NCBI GenBank assembly: GCA_003448025.1
Contig: DLXL01000064.1
Location: 13,958-26,795 of the forward strand
Reading direction: 5' to 3'
DNA: 12,838 nucleotides
From: Saprospirales bacterium
GTDB taxonomy: Bacteria > Bacteroidota > Bacteroidia > Chitinophagales > Saprospiraceae
Shown: piece after piece, positions 1 to 9,508 of the stretch
Position numbering within the stretch: position 1 is the stretch's first letter
Layout: every line of letters starts with the position of its first letter
The notes under the pieces: generated by a model
Told to the model about the DNA's origin: nothing
What the model saw: the letters and a program-made list of their open reading frames with translations, nothing else
Database searches by the model: none
Translations under genes and position numbers: made by a program

Positions 1-597
1 GGCACGGCGCAAGGCGCGGTGTGGTCCATCCTGAAGATTTTGATCGGCAGTGTAAGCGTGAATGGTGTTCATGAACAATTGCTCTACACCAAAAGCGCGA
101 TCCAGCGTAAGGATCATAGGTACCAGACAGTTAGTGGTACAGGAGGCGTTGGAAACAATCAGATCTGTCGGAGTAATTTTATCTGCATTGGCTCCGATTA
201 CAAAGGTTGGAACGTCGTCTGCTTTTGGAGGGGCAGATAAAATAACTCTTTTAGCACCAGCCTGAATGTGCAATCCGGCTTTTTCCTTGTCCAAAAAGAT
301 ACCGGTACATTCCAGTACCACATCAATGTTCATATCCTTCCATGGCAATTCTGCCGGATTTTTAATTGCAAGTCCTGCAATTCGATTACCATTTACGGTA
401 ATGCTGTTGTCATCAGCCTGAATAGTGCCGTCAAAACGACCATGCATGGTATCGTACTTGAGCAGGTGCGCAAGTGTATGGTTGTCGGTAAGGTCATTGA
501 TTGCCACTACCTCAACATTGGGGTTTTTTACCAGGTTGCGGAAGGTCAGACGACCAATGCGTCCGAAGCCGTTGATGGCGATTCGTTTTTTTGCCAT
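1..597 (-). CDS. gap: Type I glyceraldehyde-3-phosphate dehydrogenase, N-terminal 199 residues (3' end outside window)
   Basis: This cytosolic glycolysis/gluconeogenesis enzyme oxidatively phosphorylates glyceraldehyde 3-phosphate to 1,3-bisphosphoglycerate with NAD+. On the complement, the ATG at 597-595 opens a frame that stays open to base 1. The Rossmann motif NGFGRIGR lies at residues 9-16. Asp35 in AINDL is the acidic residue that usually selects NAD+ over NADP+. The signature SNASCTTNC is at 149-157, with nucleophile Cys153, and catalytic His180 lies in TIHAYT. The fragment ends within DGPHRALRRA, about 60% of a normal ~335-residue protein, so the loss is due to the window edge. No Shine-Dalgarno sequence precedes the ATG, as is usual in Bacteroidota. 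The gene is divergent from the giant adhesin gene, so it probably has its own promoter in the shared gap. The family assignment is secure. Confidence 0.97.
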   Translation of the reverse strand, partial: MAKKRIAINGFGRIGRLTFRNLVKNPNVEVVAINDLTDNHTLAHLLKYDTMHGRFDGTIQADDNSITVNGNRIAGLAIKNPAELPWKDMNIDVVLECTGIFLDKEKAGLHIQAGAKRVILSAPPKADDVPTFVIGANADKITPTDLIVSNASCTTNCLVPMILTLDRAFGVEQLFMNTIHAYTADQNLQDGPHRALRRA

Positions 598-872
598 GAC
601 TAATTGTATCGAAAGTATGTGAAAAGTTATGCTGGATGTAGTTCATAGGAACAGATTAAAAGGAGTAGTGTTCCAATGAAGCCAATCAGTGCCGCAAATA
701 TCAATAAAATATCTTAGTGTACAAAATACAATAATAAAACATTTTTCACCGGCAGCAAATTTGTTTGCCCTTGAGTCTTATGACAGGTACATGTCTTTTC
801 AGGAGTATTCTACCCCGGTAGAGCTCCGATTTGCTAAACATTTATTTATTTTGCCTTTACAAACCGATATTC
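598..872. other. Divergent intergenic region between gap and the adhesin gene
   Basis: This AT-rich stretch must hold the promoters of both flanking divergent genes. I find no exact TAnnTTTG box on either strand. The nearest candidates are TTATTTTG at 846-853, read toward the adhesin (one mismatch, about 20 bases before its ATG), and a TATTTTG on the complement around 722-728, read toward gap. Neither has a well-spaced TTG -33 element. An open frame at 689-979 runs into the adhesin gene in another frame and has no recognisable protein features, so I treat it as noncoding. Confidence 0.4.
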
Positions 873-3800
873 ATGACAAGGCTACTGCTAATCTTAATAT
901 TTCTGCCAGGCGTAATGTGTGCACAAAACTACCTGATGAATGGAAATCCGATTTCCGATTGTACAGGCACGTTTTATGATCCGGGTGGGCCTGCGGGAAA
1001 CTATTCCATTAATCAAAACCTGACCACCACGATTTGCGCTGATGGAACAACAGGTACCCATATCAGGTTGAGTTTCTCCGGGGTTTCCTTGGGGCCAGGG
1101 GATGCACTCTGTTTTTATGATGGTCCGAATGTAGCTTCGCCCTTACTTTCCTGTGCTTCTGATTATCCAGCTGGTGAACCTTTTGTTGTACAAGCTACAG
1201 CGGTCAACCCAACCGGATGCATTACAGTTGCTTTTCAATCTGATGGGGCCGGCACAGGGGCCGGGTGGGCTGCAGCCATCTCTTGTGTAAAATCATGCCA
1301 GACGGTGCTTTCCAACCTTGTCTCAACCAATCCTGCAGTGATTCCTGCAGATACCGGCTGGATTGATATTTGTCCAGGGGAACGCGTTTTTTTTACAGGT
1401 GCAGGCTTATATCCACAAAATGATTTTGCTTATCATCAGTCAGATTTTACCACCACCTTTGAGTGGAATTTTGGTGATGGAGGTATAGCATATGGCCCAA
1501 ATACTTCACATCGGTTTGACCAGCCCGGCGGGTATTTTGTACAGTTGACGCTTACGGATACTTTTGGCTGTAAAAGCTCCAATCTGATTAGTCAACGAAT
1601 CCGGGTAGCCAGCCGGCCTGCCTTTAGTGCAGCTTCTGTGGGGCAAATATGCGCAGGCGATACCCTGATGCTGGGCTCTACGATTGATACTGCCCTCTTC
1701 AGTCATACTGTTTCAGCCTTTCCGGTAACTACTTCCTTTGATGTGGAATCCAGCAGATCAGATTCTCTTGCGCTGCCGGATGGAACCGGGGAATTGTATG
1801 AAACCAGTATTGTATTGACAGAGTTTTCGCCAGGGCAGGTCCTCGTGAGTGAGAACGACCTGGATCATATTTGTGTGACCATTGAGCACTCCTGGATGCG
1901 TGACATTGAAATTACCTTAACCTGCCCAAGCGGGCAGAGCATCATTCTTCATAATCACCCGGGTAATTTTGGCGGTGAAGTGTATTTGGGTGAACCGAAC
2001 GATAATGATAATTTTAATCCCATTCCAGGTACCGGATATACCTACTGCTGGACACCCACCGCAACCAACCCCACCTGGATTGAATATGCCAATACGGTAT
2101 TAGGTGGCGCTGGTACTTTACCTCCTGGCGACTACAGCACTTTTGATCCCATCAGCAACCTGATAGGTTGCCCGTTAAACGGTGAGTGGACGATTGGGGT
2201 AACAGATCTTTGGGCTGCCGACAATGGTTTTATATTCAATTGGTCTATACAGTTCCAGGAAAGCCTTTATCCCAATATTGAGTCATTTACACCACAGTTC
2301 GTTCAATGGGGTTGGAACAATCATCCATCCATTTTTTTTAGTTCCCAGGATAGTATTGCGGCTGTTCCACAGAATGCCGGAACAGCAGGTTATACTTTTT
2401 CAGTTACTGATAATTTTGGCTGTAGTTGGGATACTTTGGTGAATGTGGCAGTACTGCCACCTACCCATCCGGATTGTTATGTTTGTGCATCCAATTTTCT
2501 GCCGTTACCAGAAGTAGATATTTGCGCAGGTGAAATGGTTCCATTTGATGCTACTTCCCAGGCCCCGTCCTCTCAGGAAGTCAGATTTGAAACATACCCG
2601 GACTACCGGTTAGGAAATGCCAATCATCCACATGCCAACCCGTATTTGTCGCCTGTAGATGTGAACAGTCTGGGCTACAATTTTATTATCAATCCAATCC
2701 AGCAAATCACCTCCGTTTGCATGGATATAGAAACGGATTTTTGTGCTGATTTGAATGTTTTCCTGAGGGCGCCTGGTGGGCAGTTACTCATGTTAACTAC
2801 TGGAAACGGCGGTTCCGGTGATAATTATAAAATTACTTGTTTTTCCCCATCCGCCAGCTTGCCAATTGTTGGCCAGACTGCCCCATTCAACGGAACTTAT
2901 CTTCCTGAAGGAAACTGGACTGCTCTAAACGGTACTCCTGTAACAGGCAGTTGGAATCTGGTGGTTTCTGACGGATTTGCACCTTCCCAATTTGGCAGAG
3001 TAAAATGGTGGAGCATTGGGTTTAATACACAAAACACGATTAATTACAGCTGGACCAATGCCGCATCACTGAGTTGCGGGAATTGTGCAAACCCTGTGGC
3101 AAGTCCAATTGATACGACAACGTATGTACTGACAGCCACCAATAGTTACAATTGTGTTCATACAGACACCGCTATTATAAATGTCCGGAATTTCTTTCCG
3201 GCGCCTTCCGGATTGCTCGTGTTTGAATTAGGTCCTGGAACAATGACATGGCAGTGGAATGCCGTTCCTGGATCCCTGGGTTATGAGGTGAGCTTGGATG
3301 GCGGTCCCTGGCAGTCGCCTAACAACGGATTGTTATCTCATGTAGTAAATGGTGTGGTTGTTGGACAAACAGTTAATATCTCGGTACGTGCCATCAGCCC
3401 AACCCTGTGCATACCCGAAATTGCTGCTGCTTCCAGCGTGTTTCCAAATTGCACCATGTTTGTAGATGTTTTCTCTACCACGGATGTACGCTGTGCCGGC
3501 GATTCTAATGGCTCAGCTACGCTTTCCATTTCTAATGCCTCTTTTCCGGTATCAATCTTTTTGGACACTATTTCTACCCCGTTTCCGAATGGCGATCTGA
3601 TCAATATTTTATCTGAAGGGGTACATACCGTAATCGTATTGGATGCATTGGGTTGCAGAGACACCGTCACCTTTACCATTGGAGGGCCGCCACCAATTCA
3701 GCTAACGGCCTCCGGAGTAAATGTTGACTGCAATGGAGATAATTCCGGTGAGGTCAATGCAACGGCAGTTGGCGGAACAGGCAACAAAGCCTTTGTTTGG

Positions 3801-6800
3801 CAAAATTGCCTGGGTGGCCCCAATTTAGGAGGCGCTATGCAGCAAAACCTGTTTGCCGGTTGCTATAATGTTACCGCCACCGATGCAAATGGCTGTACAG
3901 CCACTGCTTCTGTTACGATTTCGGAACCAACGCCGTTTTCTTTCCTGACATCCCAGGATTCCGTATCCTGCAATGGTCTGAGCGATGGCGGGGCGAGTAT
4001 ATCCGTATCCGGCGGGGTAGGGGGCTATACCTATTTATGGGATAATGGCCAGATTACCCCTGTGGCAACCATGTTAGACGGCGGGTTCCACTTTGTAACC
4101 ATTACGGATGGTAACAACTGCTCGGCAACCACTTTTGTGCTGGTTCTTGAGCCATCCGTGTTTTTAATTGATCAGATTCAAAGTACGCCAGCTACCTGTT
4201 CAAATGGTTTTAATGGCGCTGCGGGAGTGCTGGTTACCGGTGGTACTCCTTCTTACAGTTATCAGTGGAATGACCCGGCATTTCAGCAAACGGCACAGGC
4301 GGTAAATTTGGGTGCCGGAGTGTATGGTGTTACGGTAACAGATTGGAACGGATGTACGGACACCGAAACTATTACGGTCAATGCGCCTCCTGCCATAACG
4401 GTAACTTACTCAGGAGTAACAGGTGAAATATGTGCAGGAGATTGCTCCGGTCAATCCACTGTCAATGCCAGCGGGGGGACAGGCACGCTTCAGCTGGCGT
4501 GGTCTGCACCTAATATTCCACCGGGCACATCTACGGCAACCGGTCTTTGTCCGGGCCCATATACCGTAACGGCAACAGATCAAAACGGATGCACCCAACA
4601 AGCAACTGTACAAATTCCTGCAGCAGTACCACTCGTTACCAGTTTTACAGAAACGCCCCCAACTTGCTCTGGCCTTTCAAATGGACAGATCGCTTCATCG
4701 GTCCTTGGGGGAGTTCCCGGTTATCAATACCTATGGAGCAATGGCGCCACCACGTCTGCCATTCAAAATATTGCTTGTGGACTGTATTCACTATCCCTGA
4801 CTGACGCCATTGGATGCCTTCAGATCTATCAGGTGGATTTGGATTGTCCACAAACTATTATTATTCAGAGTATTACGCCTCAGTCAGCAACCTGTTTTGG
4901 TTCTTCTGACGGTTCGATTACGGTTATGGCATCAGGAGGCGCATTGCCTTTGACTTATGTTTGGAATGACCCCTTGGGACAAATAACGGAAACGGCGACC
5001 AACCTTCTTCAAGGCAATTACACGGTCACTGTGACAGATCAGAATGGTTGCAATGTTCAGGCTAATGCCACTGTTCCCCAACCTTTATTGTTGGTAGCAT
5101 CAGCTACAGGAACAGGGGTATCCTGCTTAAATGGATCAGATGGCAAAGCTTTGGCAAACGCTTTCGGCGGGGTAGGGAGCTACAGCTACCAATGGAGTGG
5201 GGGAGGAGCGGACCAGGAAATCCAGAATCTGGTAGCTGGCACTTACACGGTAACCGTTACGGATGGAAACCAATGCACAGCAACAGCTACCGTTTCCATT
5301 ACTCAACCAACATTACCAGTATCCGTAATCGCTACGCAGTCAAAGTGGGCTTGTTTTGGTGAAACAAATGGTGAAGCCTCCGTTTCTGCAAGCGGAGGAA
5401 ATGGAGCGCCGTTTGATTTTGCCTGGAGCAATGGACAAACTGGAGGAGGCGCTACCAACCTTTCACCAGGCGTCTACAGTGTAACAGCTACGGATTCCAA
5501 AGGCTGTACCGGGATCCAGTCTGTTGTTATTCAGCAGTTGGATGAGATAGAAGTGAAAGTAGCTTATGTTCCTCCAACTTGTGCAGGGTATTCAGATGCA
5601 CTGGTGGGGATAGTACTTTTAGAAGGCGGACTTGGGATGGGCGACTCCACACAATACCAGTATCAATGGAGTTTGCCAGGAGCTCCCAGCGCAACGCTGG
5701 TGTCCGGTATTTCTGCAGGAAACCATTCCCTGACAGTTACTGATCTTCAAGGTTGTTCAGAAGAGTTGTCCTTTGAAGTAATAGCGCCGCCTGCTTTGAC
5801 GCTGCAATTGGACCAAACAAATATTTCCTGCTTCGGAATTGCTGATGGTGACGCCAGTGTGCTGCAAGTCCAAAATGCCGTTGGCAGTATTCAGTATGCA
5901 TGGAGTAATTTGCAAACAACTCAGCAAATTACCGGATTGTCTTCCGGTAATTATGGTGTAACTGTTACAGATGCTAATGGATGTACTGTTGTTTCCAGTG
6001 TAACCATTTTGGAGCCGTCAGCCCTGGTAATACAATTTAATTCAACGCAATTGGTTTGTGCTGGTGATTCCAACGCATCCGTAACTGCAGTGGTTACGGG
6101 CGGTATGCCAACTTACTCATTATTGTGGGCGAACGGTGCTACGACTTCCACTATAGATCAATTGGGCGCAGGTATCTATGCACTGCAGGTAACCGATCAA
6201 AATGGATGTATGATTGCCGGCAGTGCACTGGTTGAACAGCCTCAGGGCATGACTTTGAGTACACTGGTTAAAAATCCACGGTGTTTTGGGGCCAGGGATG
6301 GTCAGATTAACCTTGCGGTGAGTGGTGGAACCACCCCATACCGGTATACACTCAATGATGGCGAGGTAACTGCAAATAATACATTTATTGCTTTGGGAGC
6401 GGGGAATTATTCCATCAAGATTACAGATGCAAAAGGTTGTTCAACGAGTACTTCCATGAGCCTGCAGGATCCCCCGCCGATTCAACTGGATCTCGGGTCT
6501 GATACTACCATTGTTTTGGGAGACTCCATATTGATAACCGCGCTGGTGAATAATGCTGTTGGATTCGCGAGGCCGGAATGGTCCTCCTACTTGTTGGATA
6601 CCATCATATGTATAGATCAGCCTGATTGTGAAACTGTTCAGGTAAAGCCGGTGTATTCCAATACTTTCCAACTGAAGGTGACGGATGAAAACGGATGTAT
6701 GGGTATCGATGTGATAAAAGTAAATGTGGCAAAACCAAAGGGTGTATATGTGCCAACAGGTTTTTCACCCAACGGCGACTTCGAAAATGATCTTTTAGTA

Positions 6801-7034
6801 GTACATGGTAAGGGCCGGCAGGTAAGCAGGATTTTAATCTTCAGGTTATATGATCGTTGGGGGGAATTGATCTGGGAAGACCAAAATTTTGAGGTGAATG
6901 ACCTCACGAGAGGTTGGGATGGAACGTTCAGAGGACAAGCATGCGACCCCGGTGTTTATGTTTGGACGCTGGAAGCCGAATATATTGATGGATACATTGA
7001 ACAATTACAAGGCAATGTGACTTTAATTCGTTGA
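873..7034 (+). CDS. Giant secreted SprB-repeat adhesin-like protein with CUB, PKD and P-like domains and a T9SS type-B sorting domain
   Basis: Predicted 2053-residue cell-surface or secreted protein. Residues 1-17 form a signal peptide (MTR, a hydrophobic stretch to Val14, likely cleavage near VMCA/Q); Cys16 does not sit in a good lipobox. In order: CUB-like domain ~27-138; PKD domain ~145-245 with WNFGDG at 198-203; first P-like domain ~300-461 ending in a GEWTIGVTD...NWSIQF pattern; second P-like domain ~590-720 (GSWNLVVSDG...WWSIGF); Ig-like segment ~720-771; FN3-like segment ~773-850; thirteen SprB repeats ~869-1874; a linker; and a gliding-motility C-terminal domain from ~1958 (YVPTGFSPNGD, YDRWGELIWE, GWDG, PGVYVW). 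I chose ATG 873 over an in-frame TTG at 831 because the signal peptide then starts at residue 1. The family members are SprB-type adhesins exported by T9SS; the role here in adhesion or gliding is inference. No SprF/PorP-like partner gene is adjacent. The ligand is unknown. Confidence 0.9.
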   Translation: MTRLLLILIFLPGVMCAQNYLMNGNPISDCTGTFYDPGGPAGNYSINQNLTTTICADGTTGTHIRLSFSGVSLGPGDALCFYDGPNVASPLLSCASDYPAGEPFVVQATAVNPTGCITVAFQSDGAGTGAGWAAAISCVKSCQTVLSNLVSTNPAVIPADTGWIDICPGERVFFTGAGLYPQNDFAYHQSDFTTTFEWNFGDGGIAYGPNTSHRFDQPGGYFVQLTLTDTFGCKSSNLISQRIRVASRPAFSAASVGQICAGDTLMLGSTIDTALFSHTVSAFPVTTSFDVESSRSDSLALPDGTGELYETSIVLTEFSPGQVLVSENDLDHICVTIEHSWMRDIEITLTCPSGQSIILHNHPGNFGGEVYLGEPNDNDNFNPIPGTGYTYCWTPTATNPTWIEYANTVLGGAGTLPPGDYSTFDPISNLIGCPLNGEWTIGVTDLWAADNGFIFNWSIQFQESLYPNIESFTPQFVQWGWNNHPSIFFSSQDSIAAVPQNAGTAGYTFSVTDNFGCSWDTLVNVAVLPPTHPDCYVCASNFLPLPEVDICAGEMVPFDATSQAPSSQEVRFETYPDYRLGNANHPHANPYLSPVDVNSLGYNFIINPIQQITSVCMDIETDFCADLNVFLRAPGGQLLMLTTGNGGSGDNYKITCFSPSASLPIVGQTAPFNGTYLPEGNWTALNGTPVTGSWNLVVSDGFAPSQFGRVKWWSIGFNTQNTINYSWTNAASLSCGNCANPVASPIDTTTYVLTATNSYNCVHTDTAIINVRNFFPAPSGLLVFELGPGTMTWQWNAVPGSLGYEVSLDGGPWQSPNNGLLSHVVNGVVVGQTVNISVRAISPTLCIPEIAAASSVFPNCTMFVDVFSTTDVRCAGDSNGSATLSISNASFPVSIFLDTISTPFPNGDLINILSEGVHTVIVLDALGCRDTVTFTIGGPPPIQLTASGVNVDCNGDNSGEVNATAVGGTGNKAFVWQNCLGGPNLGGAMQQNLFAGCYNVTATDANGCTATASVTISEPTPFSFLTSQDSVSCNGLSDGGASISVSGGVGGYTYLWDNGQITPVATMLDGGFHFVTITDGNNCSATTFVLVLEPSVFLIDQIQSTPATCSNGFNGAAGVLVTGGTPSYSYQWNDPAFQQTAQAVNLGAGVYGVTVTDWNGCTDTETITVNAPPAITVTYSGVTGEICAGDCSGQSTVNASGGTGTLQLAWSAPNIPPGTSTATGLCPGPYTVTATDQNGCTQQATVQIPAAVPLVTSFTETPPTCSGLSNGQIASSVLGGVPGYQYLWSNGATTSAIQNIACGLYSLSLTDAIGCLQIYQVDLDCPQTIIIQSITPQSATCFGSSDGSITVMASGGALPLTYVWNDPLGQITETATNLLQGNYTVTVTDQNGCNVQANATVPQPLLLVASATGTGVSCLNGSDGKALANAFGGVGSYSYQWSGGGADQEIQNLVAGTYTVTVTDGNQCTATATVSITQPTLPVSVIATQSKWACFGETNGEASVSASGGNGAPFDFAWSNGQTGGGATNLSPGVYSVTATDSKGCTGIQSVVIQQLDEIEVKVAYVPPTCAGYSDALVGIVLLEGGLGMGDSTQYQYQWSLPGAPSATLVSGISAGNHSLTVTDLQGCSEELSFEVIAPPALTLQLDQTNISCFGIADGDASVLQVQNAVGSIQYAWSNLQTTQQITGLSSGNYGVTVTDANGCTVVSSVTILEPSALVIQFNSTQLVCAGDSNASVTAVVTGGMPTYSLLWANGATTSTIDQLGAGIYALQVTDQNGCMIAGSALVEQPQGMTLSTLVKNPRCFGARDGQINLAVSGGTTPYRYTLNDGEVTANNTFIALGAGNYSIKITDAKGCSTSTSMSLQDPPPIQLDLGSDTTIVLGDSILITALVNNAVGFARPEWSSYLLDTIICIDQPDCETVQVKPVYSNTFQLKVTDENGCMGIDVIKVNVAKPKGVYVPTGFSPNGDFENDLLVVHGKGRQVSRILIFRLYDRWGELIWEDQNFEVNDLTRGWDGTFRGQACDPGVYVWTLEAEYIDGYIEQLQGNVTLIR
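3477..6494 (+). repeat. Thirteen tandem SprB-type repeats inside the adhesin
   Basis: These are protein-level tandem repeats, well diverged in DNA. Each unit opens with a cysteine in a C-x-G-x-(S/N)-(D/N)-G-like motif, has a central (Y/F)-x-W strand, then G-x-Y-x-(V/L)-x-(V/A)-T-D-x-x-G-C, and closes with a short proline-containing linker. The opening cysteine codons start at 3492, 3729, 3969, 4197, 4431, 4665, 4893, 5124, 5352, 5580, 5829, 6057 and 6282, giving a period of 225-249 bases (75-83 residues). The two conserved cysteines per unit suggest an intradomain disulfide, which is inference. Units 1 and 13 lack the central Trp, and unit 10 is the longest because of an insertion with GMGDSTQ. 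The array probably forms a long stalk projecting the N-terminal domains from the surface. Confidence 0.9.
6744..7031 (+). other. T9SS type-B C-terminal sorting domain coding region
   Basis: The last ~96 codons of the adhesin encode a gliding-motility-associated C-terminal domain. Visible landmarks are YVPTGFSPNGD at the start, a central LYDRWGELIWE, then RGWDGTFRGQ and DPGVYVWTLEAEY, with the chain ending in GNVTLIR. Domains of this kind route proteins through the type IX secretion pore of Bacteroidota. Type-B domains commonly need a PorP/SprF-like partner, which is not encoded next to this gene. Confidence 0.9.
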
Positions 7035-7044
7035 AGCCTATAAA

Positions 7045-7848
7045 ATGATGTTACGAGTTTCGTTAGTTCAAACTCCCGTAAAATGGGAAAGTCCGGAAGA
7101 CAACCGGAACATGTTTTCTATAAAACTGGCTGGTTTGGCCGGGAAAACAGATTTGGTAGTATTACCTGAAATGTTCACCACCGGATTTACCATGCGTGCC
7201 GAGGCCATGGCGGAAACGATGGATGGCCCTACCATTCATTGGATGAAACAACAGGCAGGGTTGCTGCAGGCAGCATTGACGGGTAGTTTTATTTGTTTTG
7301 ACGATGGGCATTTTTTCAACCGTCTGGTGTTTGTAAAGCCAGATGGAAGTATAGAGTCGTACGACAAAAAACATCTGTTCTCCCTGGCTGGCGAAAATGA
7401 AACTTTTAAGCCAGGGCAAAAACGCGTCGTAGTAGAATGGAAAGGATGGAGGATTTGCCCGCTTATATGTTATGACTTGCGATTTCCGGTGTGGAGCAGG
7501 AATATTCGCGGGTCATTTTTTACTGGATTGAATCCTTATTACGATTTGTTAATCTATGTAGCCAATTGGCCAGATAAGAGGATCCAGCACTGGAGGTCGC
7601 TACTCACCGCAAGAGCCATTGAAAATCAATCTTTTGTATTGGGAGTAAACATCGTCGGAAAAGATGGTAATGGGCTGGAGTATACTGGGCACTCCATGGC
7701 CGTAGATTTTGGCGGGCAAGTTTTTGCTCATTTGGATGATGGTAAAGAAGATATTGTCACGCTGGAATTGAATAAATCGGAATTAGACTCCTACCGAAAG
7801 CAACTACCTTTTCTTCAGGATATAGATGTTTTTGAGTTTAAGGCTTGA
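7045..7848 (+). CDS. yafV: Omega-amidase (2-oxoglutaramate amidase), YafV-type nitrilase-superfamily hydrolase
   Basis: A 267-residue cytosolic carbon-nitrogen hydrolase with no signal peptide. The YafV/Nit2 branch hydrolyses 2-oxoglutaramate or 2-oxosuccinamate to the 2-oxoacid and ammonia, clearing products of glutamine/asparagine transamination, including methionine salvage. The Glu-Lys-Cys triad is visible: Glu42 in LPEMFTTGF, Lys108 in YDKKHLF and Cys142 in ICYDLRFPVWSRN. Further branch-specific blocks are YVANWPDKR and LLTARAIENQ. The pattern resembles E. coli YafV along its length as I recall that sequence, except for roughly nine extra residues around 155-164 before YDLLIYVANWP. The start is ATG 7045; an adjacent ATG at 7048 is equally possible. 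Only 10 bases separate it from the adhesin stop, with no terminator visible, so read-through from the large gene is likely. A functional link between the two is not evident. Confidence 0.9.
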   Translation: MMLRVSLVQTPVKWESPEDNRNMFSIKLAGLAGKTDLVVLPEMFTTGFTMRAEAMAETMDGPTIHWMKQQAGLLQAALTGSFICFDDGHFFNRLVFVKPDGSIESYDKKHLFSLAGENETFKPGQKRVVVEWKGWRICPLICYDLRFPVWSRNIRGSFFTGLNPYYDLLIYVANWPDKRIQHWRSLLTARAIENQSFVLGVNIVGKDGNGLEYTGHSMAVDFGGQVFAHLDDGKEDIVTLELNKSELDSYRKQLPFLQDIDVFEFKA

Positions 7849-7853
7849 AAGTG

Positions 7854-9508
<1,655 letters not shown>

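Noticed and set aside
268..603. Open frame opposite the gap gene
   Set aside because: It is a shadow frame fully antisense to conserved GAPDH coding sequence, with no recognisable motifs.
831..872. In-frame TTG as an upstream start for the giant adhesin
   Set aside because: It would add 14 residues before the signal peptide. ATG 873 begins directly with a normal signal sequence.
689..979. 96-codon frame between gap and the adhesin
   Set aside because: It overlaps the adhesin start in another frame, shows no family pattern, and lies in the divergent promoter region.
4547..4804. 85-codon frame inside the SprB repeats
   Set aside because: It is out of frame within an intact repeat array. The low-complexity repeats favour chance open frames.
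3477..6494. DNA-level tandem repeat or CRISPR-like array
   Set aside because: The periodicity is at protein level with 225-249-base units. The DNA copies are diverged and there are no short identical repeats with spacers.
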